From an uncultured Bacilli bacterium (lineage in GTDB: Bacteria; Bacillota_I; Bacilli_A; RF39; UBA660): a stretch of DNA of 34,903 nt. Under the pieces are notes generated by a model. It searched no databases. It saw only the letters and a list, made by a program, of their open reading frames with translations, and had not been told where the DNA came from. A program made the position numbers and the translations under genes. The stretch is taken from positions 1 through 34,903 of the forward strand of contig CANQRX010000004.1 in the NCBI GenBank assembly GCA_947626425.1, given 5' to 3'. This document shows positions 22,555-32,272 of this stretch, in pieces. How positions within the stretch are numbered: position 1 is the first letter of the stretch; every line of letters starts with the position of its first letter.

Positions 22555-24717
22555 ATGATGGAAGTAATGACAATTGAAAAAAAAGAAATATCAGGAGTAA
22601 AAAATCCTAAACTTTTTATTGAAGGCCAAGTCAAAAACAAAGACTTTACGATTGAAGTTTTGGCAGACGGCGAACCTATTGAATACCAACTTGAATATTT
22701 TAATAACAATCATTTTGCTTTAACTGTTTTTTTAACTAGAAACATGAAAGACATTCAAGGAATTGTTAAAGTAGGTGAGGAAGAAAAACTTGTATTTGAT
22801 ATAAAAAATACAAGTTTTAAACGGATACAAAACAAAATAAAATCTCTTTTATTTAAACCATATCAAACGGTTAATGTAATCTTTGTTACTTTAAAAAGAG
22901 GAATTGGCTATTTATGGAAGGAATATCATTTTTTGGTGCCTCCATCTTTATGGAAAAAATTTATCAAAGAATTTTTTGAGCGAATTAAAGTTAAAGACTT
23001 AAACCTTTATTACAATCCTTTTAATGTTATTGATTATAATAAATGGTTAAAAGAAAATGAGGAGTTTAATGAAGATGTCGAACTTAAATATCAACCTTTA
23101 ATCTCTCTTTTAATTCCGGTTTATAATATTGGTAAAACTTATTTAGAAGAATGTTTAGAATCAATTTTAAATCAAACTTATCAAAATTTTGAAATTATTT
23201 TAGTTGATGATTGTTCGACTAACGAAGAAACATTAGAAACTTTAAAAAAATATGAACAAAATGCAAAAATAACCGTTAAATATCGGAAAGAAAATGGCCA
23301 TATTTCGCGGGCTACAAATGATGCTTTAAAATTAGCTAAGGGTGAGTTTGTAGGTTTAATTGATAATGATGATGTAATAAGTTCTCATGCTCTTTATGAA
23401 GTTGTTAAAGTTTTAAATGAAGATAAAACTTGGGATTTAATTTATAGTGATGAAGATAAATTGAATTTAGATGGTTTAAGATGTGATCCGAATTTTAAAT
23501 CTGATTTTGCCCCTGATACTTTATTAAGTAGTAATTACATTTGTCATTTTACAGTTTTAAGAAAATCCATAATGGATGAAATTAAAGGATTTCGCGTTGG
23601 CTATGAAGGAGCCCAAGATTATGATTTATTTTTAAGATTTACGGAAAAAACAAACCGAATAAAACATATTCCGAAAATTTTATATCACTGGCGAATGGTT
23701 CCGGGTTCAACATCAATGGTTATTGATAATAAAAACTATGCTTTAGAACGAGGCCAAAAGGCTTTAGAAGATGCCTTAAAACGGCGGAAAATTAAAGGTC
23801 AAGTTCATATTCATCCGAATTGTCCTTACTATTATATCGAGTATGATATTGAACCAAAGCCTCTTGTTTCAATTATTATTCCTACTAAAGATTATGCTGA
23901 TATAACCGAAGAATGTTTAAATACCATTTATGAAAAAACAACTTATCCAAACTTTGAAATAATTTTAGTTAATAACAATAGTCAAGAAAAAAAGACCTTT
24001 GCTTTATTTGCAAAGTTTGCCAAAGAACATTCTAATTTTCAAGTCGTTGATGCGAATTTTGAATTTAATTATTCCAAAATAAATAATATGGCTGTTAAAA
24101 AAAGTAAAGGTGATTACTTGCTTTTATTAAACAATGATATAAAAGTTATTACTCCTAATTGGTTGGAAATTATGCTTGGTTATGCCATGCAAAGTCACAT
24201 CGGAGCTGTTGGAGCCAAATTGATTTATCCAGATGAAACAATTCAGCATGGAGGTGTGATTGTTGGCTTAGGTGGGGTCGCAGGCCATGCTTATGTTGAT
24301 GTCCCAAGAAATGCCAATGTTTGGGGAGGAAAGTTATCTGTTCCTACGAACTATTCAGCTGTCACGGCGGCTTGTTTAATGATTAAAAAAACAAAATATA
24401 AAGAAGTAAAAGGGTTGGAAGAAGACTTAAAAGTAGCTTTTAATGATGTTGACTTTAATTTAAAACTTTGTAAAAAAGGATATTACAACGTATTTTTACC
24501 TCAAGTGGAGTTGTATCATTATGAATCAAAATCCCGGGGCTTAGATAACACCACAGAAAAATACAAACGCTTTGTTACTGAGGTAGAGTATATGACTAAA
24601 AAATGGGGCAAAACCTTAGAAAATGATCCATTCTACAATAAAAATTACAGTTTACGAAAGAGCTACATGCTTGATAAGAAAAAAAGGAAAGAGGAAAATG
24701 ATGAAAATAAAAAATAA
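22555..24717 (+). CDS. Two-domain GT2 glycosyltransferase
   Basis: The 720-residue cytosolic protein has an N-terminal unassigned region (about 1-170) and two GT-A (GT2) domains. The first opens SLLIPVYNIGKTYLEECLESIL with LVDDCS and the DxD-type GLIDNDD. The second opens VSIIIPTKDYADITEECLNTIY with LVNNNS, LLLLNNDIKVI and GAVGAKLIYPDETIQHGG, the latter typical of rhamnosyl/galactosyl-type GT2 enzymes. Such bifunctional enzymes often build repeating wall polysaccharides. It follows the ABC permease by two bases, so it probably makes the glycan that the ABC pair exports. GAGGAG lies 9 bases before the ATG. Confidence 0.88.
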   Translation: MMEVMTIEKKEISGVKNPKLFIEGQVKNKDFTIEVLADGEPIEYQLEYFNNNHFALTVFLTRNMKDIQGIVKVGEEEKLVFDIKNTSFKRIQNKIKSLLFKPYQTVNVIFVTLKRGIGYLWKEYHFLVPPSLWKKFIKEFFERIKVKDLNLYYNPFNVIDYNKWLKENEEFNEDVELKYQPLISLLIPVYNIGKTYLEECLESILNQTYQNFEIILVDDCSTNEETLETLKKYEQNAKITVKYRKENGHISRATNDALKLAKGEFVGLIDNDDVISSHALYEVVKVLNEDKTWDLIYSDEDKLNLDGLRCDPNFKSDFAPDTLLSSNYICHFTVLRKSIMDEIKGFRVGYEGAQDYDLFLRFTEKTNRIKHIPKILYHWRMVPGSTSMVIDNKNYALERGQKALEDALKRRKIKGQVHIHPNCPYYYIEYDIEPKPLVSIIIPTKDYADITEECLNTIYEKTTYPNFEIILVNNNSQEKKTFALFAKFAKEHSNFQVVDANFEFNYSKINNMAVKKSKGDYLLLLNNDIKVITPNWLEIMLGYAMQSHIGAVGAKLIYPDETIQHGGVIVGLGGVAGHAYVDVPRNANVWGGKLSVPTNYSAVTAACLMIKKTKYKEVKGLEEDLKVAFNDVDFNLKLCKKGYYNVFLPQVELYHYESKSRGLDNTTEKYKRFVTEVEYMTKKWGKTLENDPFYNKNYSLRKSYMLDKKKRKEENDENKK

Positions 24718-26800
24718 GTACCTTAACGTTTTTTTACTTTTACTTTCTTTAGTTTTTAGTTTTGGCCTAACAATTCAAATTGTTAATAATCAATTAACCT
24801 TAACTAATTTTCGTTTTGATTTTTGGTTGTTTATTTTATTAACAATTTTGAGTTTTTTTCTCGTTGCTCATTTGCTTTTTCCTCTTAAAAAATTATATGA
24901 ATTTTTGGATGCCAAACGATTTTTAATAGCTTTAATAATTTTTATAATTTTGGTATTAGGAAAATTTCATGGCAGTTCTTATGGAATGTGGGATGCTTAT
25001 ATCGAACCTAATAATCCAGTTAGTAGTTTAACACCTTTAATTGGCGAGCCTCGGTCAATCCGAAGTGACGAATGGCTTGTTAATTCTTCTTATGTCCAGT
25101 CTCAAATCGAAACCGGATTTCACTATTTTAATCCGGTGATGCGACATATAGATACCGATGTTTTCGCGACCGTTCCTGCTCCTTTAAATAGTATTTTAGT
25201 AATTACAAAACCCTTTTTAATCGGTTACTTACTATTCGGACGCGATTATGGGATGGCCTTTTATTGGTGGGGAAGATTAATCGTTTTATTTTTAGTTACT
25301 TATGAATTATTCAAAATTTTAAAAAAAGATAAATTGCCTTCTTTATTAGGAGCCATTTTAGTAACTTTTTCACCCGCCATTTTTTGGTGGTATTCCCAGT
25401 ATTTAGTGGAACAGTTAATTGGGGGTAGTCTTGCTATCATTATGTTTTATCATTTTTTAAGAGCTAATAAATGGCAAAAGGGCCTTTATGCTTTATTAAT
25501 CGGTTTAGGATTTTCGATTTTTCTTTTTACCCTTTATCCGGCATGGTTAGTTCCTTTAGGCTTTTTTTACTTAATTTTAGCAATCTATCTTTTGTACGAT
25601 TATTACCGAAGTCAAAAATTTCATCTTCGGGATTTATTACCTTTAACAATTACGATAGTTTTTGTTTTAATTTTGTTAATTGTCTTTTTTCACAATAGTT
25701 ATGATACTTATAAAATTTTAATGAATACCGTTTATCCAGGACAAAGATTATCAGTCTTAGGAACAGGAATAAAATTATTATTTTATTATCCCGCGACCAT
25801 TTTATTTCCATACCTTAAGATGGCTAACCCTTGTGAATGTTCGACCTTTTATTCACTGTTTCCCCTAAGTTTAATTTTAGCTATCTATGTTTTATTTAAG
25901 GAACGAAAAAATTTAAAAAATAATCTCTTACTTTTTAGTTTAACTATTTTAAGTTGCATCTATACTTTGTTGACTATTTTTAAAATTCCGGTTTTTTTAG
26001 CCAAAATGACAATGCTATCAAATGTAACAGGGGAACGGTTAAGTTTAATTTTATCGATGATTTGTATTTATTTATTAATTCTTAGTTTTGATAAAATAAA
26101 TCTAAAAACTAAAACGGAAAAATGGTTAATGATAGGAATTGGCCTTCTTTTGGGAATTTTCGTCCTTTACCAAGCCTATAAAACAATACCTGATAATTAT
26201 TTAACAATTAAAACAACTATTTTATGCGGGCTACCTTTATTAATCATCATTGTTGGTCTTGTTTATCAATCAGCCTTTTCAAAAGTAATCTTATACGGAA
26301 TGCTTATAGGTGTAAGCTTTTTAGCAACAGTTTATGTTAATCCTTTAATGAAAGGATTTTCAGGAATTTATGAAAAACCACTTTCGAAAGAATTAAGAAA
26401 ATATCAAAACGAAGATGCAACATGGATTTCCTTAGATTCGTTTGTTATTCCTAACTATTTAGGCATGCATGGTTTAAAAGTTATCAATGCGACCAATGTT
26501 TATCCTAATTTAGAATTATGGAGCAAGCTAGATCCTCAAGAAGAAAATAAAGAAATTTATAATCGTTATGCTCATATAACTGTTGTTTTAAATAAAGATG
26601 AAACTTCGTTTACATATCTTGGTCCCGACCAATTTAGAGTTAATTTAAATCCCGTGGATGTTTGTACTCTTAAGGTTGATTATTTAAGTAGTTTAAACGA
26701 TATTACCAGTTTTAATCAAAAAAATGTTAACTTCCAATTAATCTATAAAAATGATAATATAAACTTATATAAAGTTAACTGTTTAGGAGGTCAAGGATGA
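24698..26800 (+). CDS. Polytopic membrane protein, GT-C-glycosyltransferase-like
   Basis: From ATG 24698 (after AGGAAAGAGG; the longer open frame lies inside the preceding gene) the protein has 700 residues. About twelve to fourteen hydrophobic segments are followed by a soluble C-terminal part (about 580-700). A long first outer loop (IGEPRSIRSDEWLVNSSYVQ) with acidic residues fits a GT-C type enzyme that uses polyprenyl-phosphate sugars. No exact family is recognised. Its place, overlapping the GT2 upstream and the DPM1-like gene downstream by 20 and 4 bases, supports the glycosyltransferase reading. It probably decorates the exported polymer outside the membrane. Confidence 0.72.
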   Translation: MMKIKNKYLNVFLLLLSLVFSFGLTIQIVNNQLTLTNFRFDFWLFILLTILSFFLVAHLLFPLKKLYEFLDAKRFLIALIIFIILVLGKFHGSSYGMWDAYIEPNNPVSSLTPLIGEPRSIRSDEWLVNSSYVQSQIETGFHYFNPVMRHIDTDVFATVPAPLNSILVITKPFLIGYLLFGRDYGMAFYWWGRLIVLFLVTYELFKILKKDKLPSLLGAILVTFSPAIFWWYSQYLVEQLIGGSLAIIMFYHFLRANKWQKGLYALLIGLGFSIFLFTLYPAWLVPLGFFYLILAIYLLYDYYRSQKFHLRDLLPLTITIVFVLILLIVFFHNSYDTYKILMNTVYPGQRLSVLGTGIKLLFYYPATILFPYLKMANPCECSTFYSLFPLSLILAIYVLFKERKNLKNNLLLFSLTILSCIYTLLTIFKIPVFLAKMTMLSNVTGERLSLILSMICIYLLILSFDKINLKTKTEKWLMIGIGLLLGIFVLYQAYKTIPDNYLTIKTTILCGLPLLIIIVGLVYQSAFSKVILYGMLIGVSFLATVYVNPLMKGFSGIYEKPLSKELRKYQNEDATWISLDSFVIPNYLGMHGLKVINATNVYPNLELWSKLDPQEENKEIYNRYAHITVVLNKDETSFTYLGPDQFRVNLNPVDVCTLKVDYLSSLNDITSFNQKNVNFQLIYKNDNINLYKVNCLGGQG

Positions 26801-27507
26801 AAGTTTTATTAATCATTCCCGCTTATAACGAAGAAGAAAGTATTAAAGATACTTGCGAAAAAATAATTAATTATAATAAAAAACATCATCAAAAATTAGA
26901 TTTTATTGTTATTAATGATGGTAGTAAGGATAAAACCGAGCAAGTTTTAAAAGAAAATAATTATCCGCATATTAATTTAATTAATAATTTAGGTATTGGG
27001 GGGGCAGTTCAAACTGGATACAAGTATGCTTTAAAAAATAATTATGATATTGCCGTTCAATTTGATGGTGATGGCCAGCATGATATAAACTACATTAAAA
27101 AATTAATTCAACCAATTATTGATAATGAACAAGACTTTGTAATTGGTAGTCGTTTTGTAGAAAACATCAGCGAATTTAAAACTTCGTTTTTAAGAAGAAT
27201 GGGAATTAAAATTTTAACTTTTTTTATAAAATTTACGTGTGGCTTTAATTTAAAAGATACAACAAGTGGCTACCGTGCTGCAAACCAAAAAGTAATTAAA
27301 GAATTTGCTAATAGTTATCCTGCCGAATACCCAGAACCCATTACAACCGTGGAAATAGTAAAAAAAGGCTACCGTGTTAAGGAAGTCGGGGTCAATATGA
27401 AAGAACGCGAAAAAGGGAGTAGTTCCATTCATACTTGGAAAGATGCGTACTATATGATAAATGTTTGTTTATCAATCTTGATCGTTGGCACAAGGAGGTA
27501 CAAATGA
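26797..27507 (+). CDS. DPM1/GtrB-like GT2 glycosyltransferase (polyprenyl-phosphate sugar synthase)
   Basis: The 236-residue GT-A enzyme opens VLLIIPAYNEEESIKDTCEKI, followed by VINDGSKDKT, VQFDGDGQHD (metal-binding DxD) and VIGSRFV. This is the DPM1/GtrB pattern of enzymes that move a sugar from a nucleotide donor to undecaprenyl or dolichol phosphate. TSGYRAAN and the C-terminal KEREKGSSSI are also typical. There is no C-terminal membrane pair, unlike GtrB; the next two genes may supply the membrane part. It starts inside the previous stop (ATGA overlap) after GGAGG. Confidence 0.9.
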   Translation: MKVLLIIPAYNEEESIKDTCEKIINYNKKHHQKLDFIVINDGSKDKTEQVLKENNYPHINLINNLGIGGAVQTGYKYALKNNYDIAVQFDGDGQHDINYIKKLIQPIIDNEQDFVIGSRFVENISEFKTSFLRRMGIKILTFFIKFTCGFNLKDTTSGYRAANQKVIKEFANSYPAEYPEPITTVEIVKKGYRVKEVGVNMKEREKGSSSIHTWKDAYYMINVCLSILIVGTRRYK

Positions 27508-27851
27508 TATCAAAAAATTTATTTTTAATGATCGTTTTAATTATTTTTTTCTTATGTTTTGTCGTCTTATCATTAGTTAGAAAAGATAAAATTCCAATAA
27601 AATATGCGATTGTTTGGTTATTTGCAATAGTCATTTTACTATTTATCATCTTAGTTCCTAACTTAATGACGAAAATTTCGAATTTTTTAGGTTTTGAACT
27701 TTTATCAAACATGATTTTATCATTGTTTATTGGCATTCTTTTGTTTATCACTCTAGCTTTAACGGTAATGATTTCAAGTCAAAAGAAAAAAATAACCCAA
27801 TTAATTCAAGAAGTATCAATTTTAAAGAAAGAAGTAGAGGAGAAGAAATGA
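27504..27851 (+). CDS. DUF2304-like small membrane protein
   Basis: From ATG 27504 (AAGGAGG at 5 bases, overlapping the previous stop as ATGA), 115 residues: three hydrophobic segments, then a charged coiled-coil-like tail (SSQKKKITQLIQEVSILKKEVEEKK). This is the DUF2304 layout, usually encoded next to DPM1-like GT2 genes. The function is unproven, but this fixed neighbourhood suggests it assists the polyprenyl-phosphate glycosyltransferase. Confidence 0.78.
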   Translation: MISKNLFLMIVLIIFFLCFVVLSLVRKDKIPIKYAIVWLFAIVILLFIILVPNLMTKISNFLGFELLSNMILSLFIGILLFITLALTVMISSQKKKITQLIQEVSILKKEVEEKK

Positions 27852-28195
27852 AATTTGTATTAACTTTAGTCTATATTATATTGACTACGGGGGGCTTATT
27901 TTGTATGAAACTAGGTGGTGATTCTTTAGCCATCAGTTTAAAAAATGAAATTAGTTTTAAAATTGGTTTTGTAACAGCTTTAGGTTTTTTATTATATATT
28001 TGTAGTTTTTTACTTTGGCAAAAACTAGTTGCAACTTATGATTTAAGTTACATCGTGCCTTTAGCTAATGGCATTGTGCAAGTTGTAGTTTTAGTAGGAA
28101 GCTACTTTTTCTTAAAAGAATCAATGAGCATTTATAACGTTATAGGAATTATTTTAGTTATTTTAGGAATTGTGTTAATTTCGATTAAAAGATAA
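27848..28195 (+). CDS. SMR/EamA-like four-span transporter, candidate lipid-sugar flippase
   Basis: The 115-residue protein has four hydrophobic helices: an SMR-like start (MKFVLTLVYIILTTGGLFCMKLG) and VPLANGIVQVVVLVGSYFFLKESMSIYNVIGIILVILGIVLIS, the EamA/EmrE/ArnE pattern with its ES motif after helix three. In glycan loci such proteins (ArnE/F, GtrA-like) flip polyprenyl-phosphate sugars. It starts in the previous stop (ATGA overlap) and closes the operon. A drug-efflux role cannot be excluded. Confidence 0.83.
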   Translation: MKFVLTLVYIILTTGGLFCMKLGGDSLAISLKNEISFKIGFVTALGFLLYICSFLLWQKLVATYDLSYIVPLANGIVQVVVLVGSYFFLKESMSIYNVIGIILVILGIVLISIKR

Positions 28196-28250
28196 AAATT
28201 TTACTTTTGAAAATAACTTTGTTAATATTAAGTAAGAAAAGAGGTACATT

Positions 28251-29891
28251 ATGAAACCAATACCAATCGGAAACGATGACTTTAAAGATTTAATTGAAAA
28301 TGATAACTATTATGTTGATAAAACCGCCTCAATTGAAGAATTATTATCTAATGGTTCCAAAGTAGTCTTATATACAAGACCAAGGAGATTTGGTAAAACA
28401 TTATTTATGTCAATGCTAGAACATTTTTTTGATATTGATAAGTCTTGTGATAACAAAGATTTATTTGATGGCTTATACATTTCGAAAAGTTCATATTTTA
28501 AAGATTTTGGTAGTTATCCAGTTATTAGTTTAACTTTTAAAAATTTAAAACAGAATACTTATAATGAAGTATATGAACAGTTTGTGATGCTTATAGAAAA
28601 ACTATATACGGAAAAAAGTTATGTTGTAGAAGTATTAGATGAAGATGAAAAAAATAAATTCAAAAGAATAAAAAGTGGTCAAGCAAAATATAGTGAATAT
28701 CAAGATTCGTTATATCAATTATCAATCTGGTTAGAAAGATATCATAACCAAAAAGTTGTAATTTTAATCGATGAATATGATGTGCCAATTCAATGTGGTT
28801 ATTTGAATGGTTTTTATAAGGAAGTAGTAAATTTAATCAGCAGTGTCTTTTCAGCTTGCCTAAAAACTAATAATTCTTTAAAAATGGGAATACTAACTGG
28901 TGTTTTACGAGTAAGTAAAGAATCGATTTTCAGTGACTTAAACAATTTAAAGGTATGTGATATGATGAGTCCTAATTACCTTGAAGCATTTGGCTTTACA
29001 GAATCAGAAACTAAAGAATTATTAGAATACTACGGTTTAGATTTAACAAGTAAAGTCAAAAATTTTTATGATGGTTATAATATGAATGGTGTAAGTATTT
29101 ATAATCCTTGGAATATTCTAAATTATGCTGATGAAAAAAGTTTAAAATCCTATTGGGTTAATACTTCTGGGAATGATTTAATAATAAAATTATTAAGTGG
29201 AACAAATGAAGAAAACAAAATAGATATTGAAAAATTAGCAACTGGAGAAAGTATTAAATTTACCTATAACGAAAAATTAACTTATTTAGATTTGGATGAG
29301 CAACAAGGTATTGATAATATTTTAAACTTAATGTATGCTTCAGGTTATTTAACAGTAGATAAAATTCTTGATGAAGATGATGAAGAGTATACGGTTAAAA
29401 TACCCAATAATGAAGTAAAAAAATTAATAATCAAAATTATTAGTTATGCCTATGCAGATTATAGTAGTACAGTAAAAAGGAGCCTTAATGATTTTGAAGA
29501 AGCTTTGCTAAAAAATAATAAAGAAGAAATGGAAAAAAGTTTAAATAAAATGTTAGAAAGCGTGTCTTACATGGATAGTTATGAAAACTTTTATCATGGT
29601 TATATGTTGGGAATTTTTCAAGGCTTTTTAAAAAAAGAATATATTGTTAAATCAAACAGGGAGGCAGGATTAGGAAGATTTGATGTTTTAATCGAAAGTG
29701 TTGATCGAACTATTGGCTACATTTTTGAATTTAAAATAAGTGATAATGATAGTGAAATGGAAAATTTAGCAAGTCTTGCCAAAAACCAAATGAAGGAAAA
29801 AGAATACTTTAAAGAATTACAATTAGATAAAGTCCAAAATATCCATGAATACGCTTTAGTATTCTATGAAAAGAAATGTGTTGTTAGATAG
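28251..29891 (+). CDS. AAA-ATPase-like protein with C-terminal PD-(D/E)XK nuclease-like domain
   Basis: The 546-residue protein starts MKPIPIGNDDFKDLIE, followed by YYVDKTA and the P-loop RPRRFGKT (43-50), the conserved opening of the AAA-ATPase_like family (PF09820 type). VILIDEYDVPI is the Walker B. The tail has GLGRFDVLI...YIFEFKIS, the D...ExK core of the DUF1703 PD-(D/E)XK domain. It is the complete version of the partial gene at 1-861 (both share YDGY before the middle domain). The biological role is unknown. AAGAGGT precedes the ATG; a weak TTTACT-N17-TAATAT lies just upstream. Confidence 0.87.
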   Translation: MKPIPIGNDDFKDLIENDNYYVDKTASIEELLSNGSKVVLYTRPRRFGKTLFMSMLEHFFDIDKSCDNKDLFDGLYISKSSYFKDFGSYPVISLTFKNLKQNTYNEVYEQFVMLIEKLYTEKSYVVEVLDEDEKNKFKRIKSGQAKYSEYQDSLYQLSIWLERYHNQKVVILIDEYDVPIQCGYLNGFYKEVVNLISSVFSACLKTNNSLKMGILTGVLRVSKESIFSDLNNLKVCDMMSPNYLEAFGFTESETKELLEYYGLDLTSKVKNFYDGYNMNGVSIYNPWNILNYADEKSLKSYWVNTSGNDLIIKLLSGTNEENKIDIEKLATGESIKFTYNEKLTYLDLDEQQGIDNILNLMYASGYLTVDKILDEDDEEYTVKIPNNEVKKLIIKIISYAYADYSSTVKRSLNDFEEALLKNNKEEMEKSLNKMLESVSYMDSYENFYHGYMLGIFQGFLKKEYIVKSNREAGLGRFDVLIESVDRTIGYIFEFKISDNDSEMENLASLAKNQMKEKEYFKELQLDKVQNIHEYALVFYEKKCVVR

Positions 29892-29943
29892 TTGGTAATA
29901 AAATTATTAAAGAGTATAGTTTATTTTCGCTTGAATATTTTAT

Positions 29944-29967
29944 AAGGTTTTAGACCTTTCTTTTTTT
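29944..29967 (+). terminator. Probable terminator after the AAA-ATPase-like gene
   Basis: AAGGT and ACCTT pair around TTTAG, followed by TCTTTTTTT. The stem is short. Confidence 0.5.
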
Positions 29968-30011
29968 AATATTTTTTCTTCAAAAATCTCAATTCATTCC
30001 TTTTAATCGTC

Positions 30012-30040
30012 TTTACTTTGATTGATATTTTTGTTATTAT
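30012..30040 (+). promoter_or_regulatory. Probable promoter of the coiled-coil gene
   Basis: TTTACT (30012-30017), 17 bases, TATTAT (30035-30040), 36 bases before the ATG. The -35 is weak. Confidence 0.45.
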
Positions 30041-30075
30041 ATAGTTGTTAAAGAATAAAAGCGAGGTTATGAAAG

Positions 30076-31989
30076 ATGCAAAATGAATTATTAAAAAAAA
30101 TTGATTTTTTATTAGATATGGCTGGAACAAATACTAATCATGAGATAATAGAAGAGGATATTTTGAATTTAGAGCATGAAATTGATGAGAAAAAAAGTGA
30201 ATTGATGCGATTAAAAACAACAATGAATGATACAAAATATTTAAAAGAAAATGATCGAATTATTGATGAAAATATTAAAGTTGGTTTGGAAAGTAAACGG
30301 CAAGTTTATGAGTATGAATTGGATACAACAAACAAAAAATTATCAAAGGCTAGTCATGAAGAAGAAGATAATCATCAATCACTTGCTAATACAATTAAAA
30401 GATTAAGTTCCTTAAAAAATTTGTTAGATACGTTAGAATTAAAAGTTGGAACAGTATATAATAATAAAAATTTGACTAATTTTTATGATACAATGATTGA
30501 AAAAACTCGTCAATCTTTAGATGAAACGGAAAAGAAAAAAGCTTATTTAGATGAAAGAAGTTCGGAAATTCATGAACAATTAGAGCAATTAAGTAATAAA
30601 AAATTAAATTTACAAAATAAAATTAATCATATTAATAAAAGATTAGAAGATACTTTAGAAGCTCTTTCAACACCTAACTTTTATGTTGATAAAATCTTAA
30701 AGCAAAAAGATGAAGAAAAAATTGATAAATTAAATTATGAATTAGAAACTTTAGAAAATGAACGTTTAAAATTATTTAAAGATCCAAGTTATATTGCACA
30801 TCAAGCTAAATCTTTATTAGAAATTGATGATCGGACCAGTGCTTTTGCGGAAATAAAAAAATTAATTGAAGTAATTAAAGAACAACCTTATATTAATGAT
30901 TCAAAAGAACATTTAGAAGAATTGTTAGAACGTGCAACAATAAAAAGGGACGAGTTTGCTAATTTAGTTAATAACAAAAATTATTTTGGGGAAGATATTA
31001 AGATAATTGATAAAAGAATTGATTATTTAAATTCTTCCATTGCAGATTTAAAAGATGAAGAAAAATCTTTATTAGCAAAGATTACAAAAATTGATCAAGA
31101 AAGAGTTGTAAGTATTTTTGATGCTTTAGCCGAAGCTGAAAAGGTATATGATAGTTTAAAAAGTGAGTATGATGAATATAATGAAATTATTTATAATTTA
31201 GATGATTCTAATTCACCTCGGAAAAAAGCTAGTTTACAGGCAGCTTTTCATCATAAAAAGGAAGAAATGGATGCGGTGTATGAATTAACTGTTAAGTATC
31301 AGAAAGAATTAGAAGATTGGATTGCTTTATCTAAAAATATTGAAAGTACTGATTTATTAAATGTTCGGGAACAAATAAATAATCTTGAAAAAGAAATCAA
31401 TAGTTTAAAGAAGAGTAATATTGGTAAGTCGAAAGCTAAAGATATTTTGGCTATGGAAAAAGATAAAAATATTTTAAAGGAATTATCCGATGAAGTTGAT
31501 ATTATAAAATTCCGTTTAAGTCATTATGCTTCAATTGATAAAATATTTGAAGAAGTAAGTGTGTTATTACGGAGTGAAGATTCTTCAATGATAAATGAAG
31601 AAGGAGAAAATGACAATGCCGATGAGGAATTGTTACAGGCGCTAGATTATATTGATTTAGATGATTTTCGTTTAGAAAATTTAGAAGATAGTAGTGTTGA
31701 TTCTTTACCTCAAGAAGCTACAGAAGAGCCAGAAGTACTAATTGCTAATTTAGAAAATTCGGAAGTTTTAGATGAAAAAAATGATGAACCTAAAATTTTT
31801 CCACCTCGCAGTCAAGTAACTGAAGATGAAGTTAAAACGATTGAAAGTCCTCGATATAAAGTAGTTAATGTTCAACCTTTAGAGCTTGATGAAAAAAATC
31901 AAAACTTTTCGCAAAGTGAACCTACCCAAGATGATTCTCTTAATGATGAATATATAGATTTTAGCGAACTTTTAAATGGAGGTAATTAA
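30076..31989 (+). CDS. Long coiled-coil protein of unknown function
   Basis: The 637-residue protein is almost continuous heptad-like, Glu/Lys/Leu-rich helix from residue 1 to about 500 (for example NLEHEIDEKKSELMRLK), then an acidic low-complexity tail. It has no Walker motif, signal peptide or membrane span, so it is not an SMC ATPase. The following gene starts on its stop base, so the two are translationally coupled. The family is not recognised; a structural or division-related role is a guess. GCGAGG lies before ATG 30076. Confidence 0.75.
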   Translation: MQNELLKKIDFLLDMAGTNTNHEIIEEDILNLEHEIDEKKSELMRLKTTMNDTKYLKENDRIIDENIKVGLESKRQVYEYELDTTNKKLSKASHEEEDNHQSLANTIKRLSSLKNLLDTLELKVGTVYNNKNLTNFYDTMIEKTRQSLDETEKKKAYLDERSSEIHEQLEQLSNKKLNLQNKINHINKRLEDTLEALSTPNFYVDKILKQKDEEKIDKLNYELETLENERLKLFKDPSYIAHQAKSLLEIDDRTSAFAEIKKLIEVIKEQPYINDSKEHLEELLERATIKRDEFANLVNNKNYFGEDIKIIDKRIDYLNSSIADLKDEEKSLLAKITKIDQERVVSIFDALAEAEKVYDSLKSEYDEYNEIIYNLDDSNSPRKKASLQAAFHHKKEEMDAVYELTVKYQKELEDWIALSKNIESTDLLNVREQINNLEKEINSLKKSNIGKSKAKDILAMEKDKNILKELSDEVDIIKFRLSHYASIDKIFEEVSVLLRSEDSSMINEEGENDNADEELLQALDYIDLDDFRLENLEDSSVDSLPQEATEEPEVLIANLENSEVLDEKNDEPKIFPPRSQVTEDEVKTIESPRYKVVNVQPLELDEKNQNFSQSEPTQDDSLNDEYIDFSELLNGGN

Positions 31990-32228
31990 TGAAAATTCAA
32001 GTTAATGCGGTAGTAACTTTAGAAAATAATGAACAATATGTTGTATTAAGTGAAACATTATATCAAGGCTCAAAATATTTTTTGATGATGGGAATTGATG
32101 GTAGAGAAGTAATTTCTTCTAAAGTTGCAATTTTTAAAGAAGAAATTGAGGGGTTAGATATTTATGTTGAAGAAGTTCTTGATCCCATTTTAAAGTCGAC
32201 TTTAACTAACTTGCTAAAAGAAGAGTAG
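31989..32228 (+). CDS. DUF1292-like small protein
   Basis: The 79-residue acidic protein has the strand pattern of DUF1292/YrzB-like proteins: VTLENNEQYVVLSETLYQGSKYFLMMGI, then a region ending DIYVEEVLDPILKSTLTNLL. The family is small, soluble and of unknown function. It overlaps the coiled-coil gene by one base (TAATG) and so is probably made with it. Confidence 0.65.
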   Translation: MKIQVNAVVTLENNEQYVVLSETLYQGSKYFLMMGIDGREVISSKVAIFKEEIEGLDIYVEEVLDPILKSTLTNLLKEE

Positions 32229-32272
32229 AAATTATTTTTTCCTTATAGTATAATTAAGCAGGAGGTAATTTT

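Noticed and set aside
27392..27751. Antisense open frame of 119 codons opposite the DUF2304-like gene.
   Set aside because: It lies opposite tightly overlapping operon genes, has no ribosome site, and its composition mirrors the sense strand.
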